Positions 7,050 to 12,447 of a stretch of 12,447 nucleotides of DNA are shown piece by piece (the first letter of the stretch is position 1; each line of letters opens with the position of its first letter). The position numbers and the translations under genes were made by a program. Below the pieces are notes generated by a model, which was given only the letters and a program-made list of their open reading frames with translations, searched no databases and was not told where the DNA came from. The DNA is taken from contig WTGD01000328.1 in NCBI GenBank assembly GCA_011523725.1, forward strand, positions 1-12,447. Direction: 5' to 3'. Source of the DNA: Nitrospinota bacterium (GTDB lineage Bacteria; UBA8248).

Positions 7050-7598
7050 ATGACGACGCCAGGTGAAATCATCCGCTCCACGACCATTCTCGCGCTGCGC
7101 TACAAGGGACGAACGGCCCTGGGCGGGGACGGGCAGGTCACCATGGGAAACGCTGCGGTGAAGCACGGCGCCGTGAAAATCCGAAAGCTCGGCGACGGCA
7201 AGGTGCTGGCCGGTTTCGCGGGTTCGGCTTCCGACGCCATCGCCCTGTTCGAGCGCTTCGAGGGAAAACTCGAAGAATACCGGGGAAACCTTTCGCGCGC
7301 CGCCGTGGAGATGGGCAAGGACTGGAGAACGGACAGGGTCTTGCGCCGCCTGGAAGCCCTTCTGGCGGTGGCGGACAAGGAAACCTCGCTCATCCTCTCG
7401 GGTACGGGCGACATCATCGAGCCCGACGACGGCGTGCTCGGGATCGGCAGCGGCGGCCCCATGGCCATCGCCGCCGCGCGCGGTATACTGAGTCTGGAGC
7501 CCGACTTCAACGCCGATGAAATCGTAAGAAAATCTCTGGAAATCGCCGCTGACATCTGCGTCTACACCAACAGCAACATTTCAGTGGAAACCCTTTGA
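7050..7598 (+). CDS. hslV: ATP-dependent protease peptidase subunit HslV (ClpQ)
   Basis: HslV is the proteasome-like Thr peptidase that forms a double hexamer and works with the unfoldase HslU in the cytoplasm. The 182-residue product aligns with family members from TTILALRYKGRTALGGDGQ onward, so the catalytic Thr is most likely Thr11, with Thr12 next. The first ten residues would be a propeptide removed before activity. Many HslV proteins have Gly before the catalytic Thr; here it is Ser10. Supporting residues include Asp27 in GGDGQVTMG, Lys43 in VKIRKL, the GSGG turn at 133-136 and the C-terminal ICVYTNSN. GAGGA at 7039-7043 is six bases before the ATG, which directly follows the xerC stop. 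No in-frame start lies closer to Thr11. The pairing with hslU confirms the call. Confidence 0.97.
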   Translation: MTTPGEIIRSTTILALRYKGRTALGGDGQVTMGNAAVKHGAVKIRKLGDGKVLAGFAGSASDAIALFERFEGKLEEYRGNLSRAAVEMGKDWRTDRVLRRLEALLAVADKETSLILSGTGDIIEPDDGVLGIGSGGPMAIAAARGILSLEPDFNADEIVRKSLEIAADICVYTNSNISVETL

Positions 7599-8956
7599 TG
7601 GAAAATCTCACACCCGCACGAATCGTCGAGGAGCTCGACCGCTACGTCGTCGGCCAGAAGGACGCCAAACGGGCAGTGGCGGTTGCGCTCAGAAACCGCT
7701 GGCGCAGGCAGCAGCTGCCGCCCGAGATGGCGGAGGACGTGGCGCCAAAGAACATCATCATGATAGGCCCCACCGGCGTCGGGAAAACCGAGATCGCAAG
7801 GCGCCTGGCCAAGCTCGCGAAAAGTCCGTTCATCAAGGTCGAGGCCAGTAAATTCACCGAGGTGGGCTACGTGGGCCGGGACGTGGAGAGCATGATTCGC
7901 GACCTCGTCGAGCTGGCGCGCAACATCGTCCAGGAAGAACAGCGCGATATCAACAAGGCCAAGGCCCAGGAACTGGCCGAAGAGCGCCTTCTCGACCTTC
8001 TGCTGCCTCATCCCCCCGGATTCGGTGTGCTGGATGAGCGGGGGCAAACCAAGGACCCGCTCGGGGAGGAAAGCTACCAGCGAACGCGGGAGAAGTTTCG
8101 CGACCTGCTGCTCGAGGGGAAGCTCGACGACCGGGAAGTGGAGATAGAAGTCGCAGACAGGGGCCCGGAAATTCACTTCATGGGCGGGAGCGATCTGGAG
8201 CAGATCGGCATCAACATGAAGGAAATCATGGGAAACTTCATGCCCCAGGCCCCCAAGAGCAGGCGTATGAAGGTGCCCGAGGCTTTCGAGTATCTCGCCC
8301 AGGAAGAAGCGGACAAACTCATCGACTCGGACAGCCTGAACGCCGAGGCCATCGAGCGCACCGAGCAGTCCGGCATCGTGTTTCTCGATGAGGTGGACAA
8401 GGTCGCCGCCCAGAATAACGGGAGAGGCGGCCCCGACGTCTCGCGCGAAGGCGTGCAAAGAGACCTGCTCCCCATCGTGGAAGGCTCCACCGTACAGACC
8501 AAATACGGCCCGGTAAAGACGGACCACATCCTCTTCATCGCGGCGGGAGCGTTCCACATGGCCAAGCCTTCGGACTTGCTGCCCGAACTGCAGGGCCGCT
8601 TCCCCATTCGCGTGGAACTCGACTCCCTGGACCGCGATGATTTCATCCGCATACTCCAGGAACCCGAAAACGCGCTGGTGCGGCAATACCCCGCCCTTCT
8701 CGCGACCGAGGGCGTCAACATCAAATTCGGGGAAGACGCCGTAAAGGAAGTGGCCGACTTCGCCTTCCGCATCAACGAGCAGACCGAGAACATCGGCGCC
8801 AGAAGACTCCACACCATCATGGAGCGGCTTCTCGAGGAAATTTCCTTCCGGGCGCCCGAGATGTCCGGCGAAAGCGTGGAGATAGACGCCGCCTACGTGC
8901 GCGCGCGTCTCACCGACATCGTCGAAGACCTTGACTTAAGCCGGTATATTCTCTAA
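7598..8956 (+). CDS. hslU: ATP-dependent protease ATPase subunit HslU (ClpY)
   Basis: HslU is the AAA+ hexameric unfoldase that feeds substrates into HslV. The 452-residue product has the N-terminal TPARIVEELDRYVVGQ, Walker A GPTGVGKT (57-64), the pore loop GYVG (90-93), a helical I-domain of about 110-240, Walker B VFLDEVDK (261-268, Asp264/Glu265), the Arg-finger region ELQGRFPIRVEL with Arg334, and the sensor-2 motif IGARRL (399-404). The C-terminus LSRYIL is the conserved tail that docks between HslV subunits. TTG at 7595 and ATG at 7598 are adjacent and in frame. I chose the ATG, which overlaps the hslV stop by one base (TGATG); TTG would add one residue. Length is close to the roughly 440-470 typical of the family. 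Confidence 0.97.
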   Translation: MENLTPARIVEELDRYVVGQKDAKRAVAVALRNRWRRQQLPPEMAEDVAPKNIIMIGPTGVGKTEIARRLAKLAKSPFIKVEASKFTEVGYVGRDVESMIRDLVELARNIVQEEQRDINKAKAQELAEERLLDLLLPHPPGFGVLDERGQTKDPLGEESYQRTREKFRDLLLEGKLDDREVEIEVADRGPEIHFMGGSDLEQIGINMKEIMGNFMPQAPKSRRMKVPEAFEYLAQEEADKLIDSDSLNAEAIERTEQSGIVFLDEVDKVAAQNNGRGGPDVSREGVQRDLLPIVEGSTVQTKYGPVKTDHILFIAAGAFHMAKPSDLLPELQGRFPIRVELDSLDRDDFIRILQEPENALVRQYPALLATEGVNIKFGEDAVKEVADFAFRINEQTENIGARRLHTIMERLLEEISFRAPEMSGESVEIDAAYVRARLTDIVEDLDLSRYIL

Positions 8957-8974
8957 ACCTTCTCCCCTTCCCCG

Positions 8975-9004
8975 TTGGCCTCGCGCATCTGGGGAGTGTA
9001 TATT
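8975..9004 (+). promoter_or_regulatory. Candidate promoter for the arg genes
   Basis: TTGGCC at 8975-8980 (four of six -35 bases) and TATATT at 8999-9004 (five of six -10 bases) are separated by 18 bases in the 103-base hslU-argB gap. Transcription would start near 9011, about 50 bases before argB. An imperfect palindrome, TCTCG at 9005-9009 with CGAGA at 9018-9022, would sit over the start point and could be an operator, but it does not match the ArgR box I know. The gap shows no convincing terminator, so read-through from hslU is also possible. Confidence 0.4.
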
Positions 9005-9059
9005 TCTCGGCTTATGACGAGAGACCCGTATCTCATTCTTCGTTTTTGAAGGCTCGGAC

Positions 9060-9935
9060 ATGGAACCAAGAGACAGGGCGGCGACGCTGGTTGAAGCGCT
9101 GCCCTACATCCAACAGTTCGCGGGCAAGACCATCGTCGTCAAATACGGCGGCGCGGCACAGGTGCAGCCGGAGCTTCACGCTCCCTTCGCCCAGGACATC
9201 GTGCTTCTCAAGTACGTGGGAATCAACGTGGTCGTCGTCCACGGCGGCGGCCCTCAAATCGGCGAGACCCTCAAGAAAATCGGCAAGACCAGCGAGTTCA
9301 TCGAAGGCCTCCGGGTAACGGACGAGGAAACGGTCGGCGTCGTGGAGATGGTGCTTTCCGGCGCCACGAACAAGAGCATCGTAAGGCTCATCAACCGCCA
9401 CGGGGGGAACGCCGTGGGCCTTTCCGGCTCGGACGCCGGCCTCACGACGGCGAAGAAACTGATCATGAGCAGAAAAGGACCGGGCGGAGAAGACGTGGAG
9501 TATGATCTGGGGCGCGTCGGTGAGGTCCTGTCCATAAAGCCCGACATCATCCACCATCTCACCGACGGCGGGTTCATTCCCGTCATCGCCCCTCTGGGGG
9601 TGGGGCAGGACGGCAGCGTCTACAACATCAACGCCGACTCGGCCGCCGGCGCCATTGCCGGGGCGCTTCATGCGGAAAAATTCATCCTCCTGACGGACGT
9701 GCCCGGCATACTGGACGATGACGAGAACCTCATCAGCACCATCAGGCGCGATGACGTCAAAAGGCTCAAAGAAGAGAAAATCATCACCGGCGGGATGATC
9801 CCGAAAGTCGACGCGTGTCTGGACGCGCTCTCATCGAACGTCACGAAAACGCACATCGTGGACGGCCGGGTTCCGCACGCGGTTTTGCTCGAAGTGTTCA
9901 CGGATGAAGGCGTGGGCACGCAAATCGTCAGATAG
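9060..9935 (+). CDS. argB: Acetylglutamate kinase ArgB, arginine-sensitive type
   Basis: ArgB phosphorylates N-acetylglutamate with ATP, the second step of arginine synthesis. The 291-residue product has the amino-acid kinase fold: VVKYGGAA (26-33, Lys28), VVVHGGGPQIG (58-68), Arg85 in GLRVTDEE, LSGSDAGL, YNINADSAAGAIAGAL (188-203), LLTDVPGIL and GGMIPKV (Lys249). The N-terminal helix before the core (LVEALPYIQQFAGK, 10-23) and the C-terminal HAVLLEVFTDEGVGT (273-287) are the features that mark hexameric, arginine-inhibited kinases such as those of Thermotoga and Pseudomonas. Feedback control by arginine is therefore inferred. The usual KYGG[N/H/S]AM loop reads KYGGAAQ here. GAAGG at 9048-9052 is seven bases before the ATG. 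The gene heads the arg cluster, 20 bases from argD. Confidence 0.97.
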   Translation: MEPRDRAATLVEALPYIQQFAGKTIVVKYGGAAQVQPELHAPFAQDIVLLKYVGINVVVVHGGGPQIGETLKKIGKTSEFIEGLRVTDEETVGVVEMVLSGATNKSIVRLINRHGGNAVGLSGSDAGLTTAKKLIMSRKGPGGEDVEYDLGRVGEVLSIKPDIIHHLTDGGFIPVIAPLGVGQDGSVYNINADSAAGAIAGALHAEKFILLTDVPGILDDDENLISTIRRDDVKRLKEEKIITGGMIPKVDACLDALSSNVTKTHIVDGRVPHAVLLEVFTDEGVGTQIVR

Positions 9936-9955
9936 CTTCTTTTTTGGGGAAAAGC

Positions 9956-11149
9956 ATGGACAACGCCACACTGATCTCGGACGCTGAACTCAACGTCGCC
10001 CCCACGTACGGGCGCTACCCCATCGCGTTGGTTCGCGGCGAGGGATGCCGCGTCTGGGATGCGGACGGAAAAGAATACCTGGATTTCGTATCCGGTCTGG
10101 CAGTGTGCAACCTCGGGCATTGCCACCCGGGCGTCGTCTCCGCGATTAGAGAACAGGCCGGAAAGCTCATCCACGTCTCGAACCTCTACCACATCGAGCC
10201 ACAGATCGAGTTGGCGAAGAGGCTCAACCGGCTCTCTTTCGGGGACAAGGCGTTTTTCTGCAACAGCGGTACGGAAGCCGTGGAGGCGGCGCTCAAGCTC
10301 GCCAGAAAGTATTCGTTCCAGAAATACGGGGAAGGCCGCCACGAGATACTGAGCTTTGACATGAGCTTCCACGGCCGCACCATGGCTTCGCTCACCGCCA
10401 CGGGCCAGGAGAAGTTTCACGGGGCGTTCAAGCCGCTGCTCCCCGGTTTCCGCTACATACCCTTCGGCGACGTGGAGTCGGTGGCCGCCGCGGTTTCGGA
10501 GCAGACCTGCGCCATCATGGTGGAGCCCATCCAGGGCGAAGGCGGCGTGAACGTGCCGCCCGATGGCTATCTCAAGGGCTTGCGGGAGATTTGCGACGCG
10601 AACGATTTATTGCTGTTGTACGATGAGGTCCAGGTCGGCTTGGGCAGAACGGGGAAACTCTGGGCGTACGAGCACGAGGGTGTGGCGCCCGATGCCATGA
10701 GCCTGGCGAAGGCCCTGGCGGGCGGCACCGCCATCGGCGCGCTGGTCGCCTCGGACAAGGCCATGGCGTTCGAGCCCGGCGATCACGCCGCCACGTTCGG
10801 GGGAAATCCCCTGGCCACCGCCGCGGGATGCGCCGCGGTGGACGCCATCACCGCGCCCGGGTTCCCGGAGCACGTGCAGGAGATGGGAGCGTACGCCACC
10901 GCGGGACTCGAGGAACTGGCGAAGCGGCACGCCATCATCAAGGACATCCGGGGCAAGGGGCTGATCATCGGCTGCGAGGTGGACGTGGACGCGACTTCCA
11001 TCGTCACGAAGGGACACGAAGCGGGCTTTTTGCTCAACGTGGCCGTCCAGAAGGTCATCCGGCTCATCCCTCCCCTCGTCGTGGAAAAAGAGATGATCGA
11101 CAAGCTGATGAATTTCCTCGACGGAGCGCTTGCGGATCTGGCGAAATGA
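9956..11149 (+). CDS. argD: Acetylornithine aminotransferase ArgD
   Basis: ArgD is a PLP enzyme that transfers an amino group from glutamate to N-acetylglutamate semialdehyde, giving N-acetylornithine. Homologues often also serve as N-succinyl-diaminopimelate aminotransferase in lysine synthesis. The 397-residue product is a class III aminotransferase with NSGTEAVEAALKLAR (103-117), SFHGRT (137-142), VEPIQGEGG (189-197), LYDEVQVGLGRTG (221-233, Asp223 for the PLP nitrogen), Schiff-base Lys252 in SLAKALAGG, and FGGNPLA (281-287). The ATG at 9956 is preferred to TTG at 9944 because GGGGA at 9946-9950 sits five bases upstream, whereas nothing suitable precedes the TTG. The stop overlaps the argF start as ATGA. 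Other class III aminotransferases are possible in principle, but the arg neighbours on both sides make ArgD secure. Confidence 0.95.
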   Translation: MDNATLISDAELNVAPTYGRYPIALVRGEGCRVWDADGKEYLDFVSGLAVCNLGHCHPGVVSAIREQAGKLIHVSNLYHIEPQIELAKRLNRLSFGDKAFFCNSGTEAVEAALKLARKYSFQKYGEGRHEILSFDMSFHGRTMASLTATGQEKFHGAFKPLLPGFRYIPFGDVESVAAAVSEQTCAIMVEPIQGEGGVNVPPDGYLKGLREICDANDLLLLYDEVQVGLGRTGKLWAYEHEGVAPDAMSLAKALAGGTAIGALVASDKAMAFEPGDHAATFGGNPLATAAGCAAVDAITAPGFPEHVQEMGAYATAGLEELAKRHAIIKDIRGKGLIIGCEVDVDATSIVTKGHEAGFLLNVAVQKVIRLIPPLVVEKEMIDKLMNFLDGALADLAK

Positions 11150-12084
11150 AAAAGCGCGACTATCTCACAGGCTTTGAACTGAGCGCCGCGCAAACGCTCG
11201 AACTCATCGAGGAGGCGCTCGTCCAGAAAAAAGAAACGGCGCAGGGGAAACTTCGCCCCGCACTGGCGGGAAAGAATTTCGCGCTCATCTTTGAAAAACA
11301 CTCCACGAGGACGCGGGTTTCCTTCGAGGCGGGTCTCACCCAACTGGGGGCCAGCACCATTTTCCTGGCGCCCAACGACACGCAGATCGCGCGGGGGGAA
11401 ACCCCTGCGGACAGCGCCAGGGTTTTGAGCGAATACGTGGACGGCATCGTCGTCAGAACCTATGCACATGCGCGCGTGGAGGAAATCGCCGCGAACGCGA
11501 GCGTTCCCGTCATCAACGGCCTGACGGACTTACACCACCCCTGCCAGGCCCTCGCCGATTTCCTGACGATGAGAGAGCACTACGGCACGCTCGATGGCCT
11601 GAAGCTCGCCTACCTGGGAGACGGGAACAACGTGCTGCATTCGCTGCTCATCGTGGGCGCTTTGGTCGGCGTCGACGTCAGCGCGGCGTGTCCGGAAGGC
11701 TACCGGCCCGATTCCGGAATCCTGGAGCAGGCCCGGAGTTCGGCGCAGGAATCGAGCGCGCGAATCCACGTCACCGAAGACGCGGCGGAAGCGTGCGCGG
11801 GCGCCCACGCCGTCTACACGGACGTGTGGGCCTCCATGGGGCAGGAAGACGAGAACGAGCGCCGCCAGAAAGCCCTGGCTCCGTACCAGGTGAACGAGGA
11901 GGTATTCCGGGCGGCTCATGAGGACGCCGTATTCATGCACTGCCTTCCCGCCCACAGGGGGGAGGAGGTGACGGCGGACGTCATCGACGGCCCGAGGAGC
12001 GTCGTTTTCACGCAGGCCGGAAATCGCCTCCACGCACAGAAGATACTCCTTCAAATTCTAGCCGGAGGAAATGATGGCGCCTAA
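11146..12084 (+). CDS. argF: Ornithine carbamoyltransferase ArgF
   Basis: ArgF joins carbamoyl phosphate and ornithine to give citrulline in the cytoplasm. The 312-residue product has all signature motifs: STRTR (53-57) for carbamoyl phosphate, VRTYAHA (103-109), HPCQ (131-134), LGDGNNVLHSLL (157-168), DVWASMGQE (226-234) for ornithine, and FMHCLPAHRGEEV (263-275). The SMG motif at 230-232 argues for ornithine rather than acetylornithine or aspartate as substrate. The frame stays open far upstream, to 10828, inside argD, but that extension is not ArgF-like. The ATG at 11146 overlaps the argD stop as ATGA and gives the normal length. I see only a weak ribosome binding site there, so coupling to argD is likely. 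Its 3' end overlaps argG by 11 bases. Confidence 0.96.
   Translation: MKKRDYLTGFELSAAQTLELIEEALVQKKETAQGKLRPALAGKNFALIFEKHSTRTRVSFEAGLTQLGASTIFLAPNDTQIARGETPADSARVLSEYVDGIVVRTYAHARVEEIAANASVPVINGLTDLHHPCQALADFLTMREHYGTLDGLKLAYLGDGNNVLHSLLIVGALVGVDVSAACPEGYRPDSGILEQARSSAQESSARIHVTEDAAEACAGAHAVYTDVWASMGQEDENERRQKALAPYQVNEEVFRAAHEDAVFMHCLPAHRGEEVTADVIDGPRSVVFTQAGNRLHAQKILLQILAGGNDGA
12064..12068 (+). promoter_or_regulatory. Ribosome binding site that decides the argG start
   Basis: GGAGG lies two bases before ATG 12071 and five bases before ATG 12074. The two ATGs are adjacent and in frame. The spacing favours the second, so argG is called from 12074. Confidence 0.65.
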
Positions 12085-12447
12085 GCCGAGCAGGGTCGTC
12101 CTCGCTTATTCGGGGGGACTGGACACCTCCGTCATGCTCAAGTGGATCAAGGAAACATACGACTGCCCCGTCGTGGCCTATGCGGCGGACGTCGGACAGG
12201 GCGCAGGCGAACTCGACGGTCTGGAGGAAAAGGCGCTGGCCACGGGTGCGGAGTCCTGCCACATCCTGGATTTGAGAGAGGAATTCGCGCGCGATTACAT
12301 CTTCCCCATGCTGCGCGCCGGCGCCGTTTACGAGGGGGCCTATCTGCTGGGAACGTCCATCGCCCGGCCCCTCATCGCGAAAGGCCACATGGACGTTCTC
12401 AAGAAAACGGGAGGCGACGCCGTTGCCCACGGCGCGACGGGCAAGGG
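12074..12447 (+). CDS. argG: Argininosuccinate synthase ArgG (3' end beyond window)
   Basis: ArgG condenses citrulline and aspartate with ATP cleavage to AMP, giving argininosuccinate. Only the first 124 codons are in the window, out of roughly 400 in the family. They include the ATP pyrophosphatase loop AYSGGLDTSV (11-20), the conserved VVAYAADVGQGAGELDGLEEKAL (33-55, with the GQG turn), YLLGTSIARPLIAK (90-103), and the start of AHGATGKG at 118. The gene overlaps the end of argF by 11 bases in another frame, so it is very likely co-transcribed and translationally coupled. It is cut by the right window edge, not truncated biologically as far as can be seen. argH would be a reasonable next gene but is not visible. 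Confidence 0.97.
   Translation, partial: MAPKPSRVVLAYSGGLDTSVMLKWIKETYDCPVVAYAADVGQGAGELDGLEEKALATGAESCHILDLREEFARDYIFPMLRAGAVYEGAYLLGTSIARPLIAKGHMDVLKKTGGDAVAHGATGK

Noticed and set aside
7562..8812. 416-codon antisense ORF over hslU
   Set aside because: It mirrors hslU codon structure in G+C-rich DNA. The translation has no recognisable domain and hslU motifs on the other strand are complete.
8962..8996. CTCCCC/GGGGAG inverted repeat as an hslU terminator
   Set aside because: Only six pairs around a 23-base loop, followed by TGTATATTT rather than a T run. It overlaps the better promoter candidate.
10828..11145. N-terminal extension of the argF frame into argD
   Set aside because: The extra residues are Arg/Gly-rich, out of frame with argD and unlike any carbamoyltransferase. 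ATG 11146 gives the normal length.

Overview
This window is a stretch of ordinary bacterial chromosome. All genes lie on the + strand, the DNA is moderately G+C-rich (judged by eye), and the genes are packed with overlaps or short gaps. I see no mobile element, CRISPR array, RNA gene or phage gene. The gene set is that of a free-living, arginine-prototrophic bacterium. The first gene encodes an outer-membrane-type lipoprotein with a CpoB/YbgF TPR domain, which points to a diderm (Gram-negative) cell. From memory, the order dprA-topA-trmFO-xerC-hslV-hslU followed by argB-argD-argF-argG resembles deltaproteobacterial (Geobacter-like) genomes. The first six genes also match the Bacillus smf-topA-gid-codV-clpQ-clpY block. 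A deltaproteobacterium or a related diderm lineage is therefore my best guess. I cannot name a genus.

Layout. Positions 38-835: CpoB-like lipoprotein. Positions 836-943: a short gap with a weak terminator-like hairpin followed by a good sigma70-type promoter. Positions 944-8956: dprA, topA, trmFO, xerC, hslV and hslU. From topA onward these genes overlap or abut and look like one transcription unit; a 156-base gap with a strong hairpin and a possible 38-codon ORF separates dprA from topA. Positions 8957-9059: a gap with a candidate promoter. Positions 9060 to the right edge: argB, argD, argF and argG, with argG cut off by the window end.

How the genes work together. dprA (loading of RecA on incoming single strands), topA (relaxation of negative supercoils) and xerC (chromosome dimer resolution) act on DNA. 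trmFO makes ribothymidine at tRNA position 54. hslV and hslU form one ATP-dependent protease. ArgB, ArgD, ArgF and ArgG carry out the second, fourth, ornithine-to-citrulline and citrulline-to-argininosuccinate steps of arginine synthesis. argC, argJ/argE and argH are not in view. ArgB has the N-terminal helix and C-terminal signature of arginine-inhibited kinases, so pathway flux is probably controlled by feedback at that step.

I looked for an undescribed system and did not find one. The points most worth a second look are small: the dprA-topA gap, a degenerate zinc finger in TopA, the HslV propeptide, and unusual residues in the ArgB and DprA nucleotide or DNA loops.
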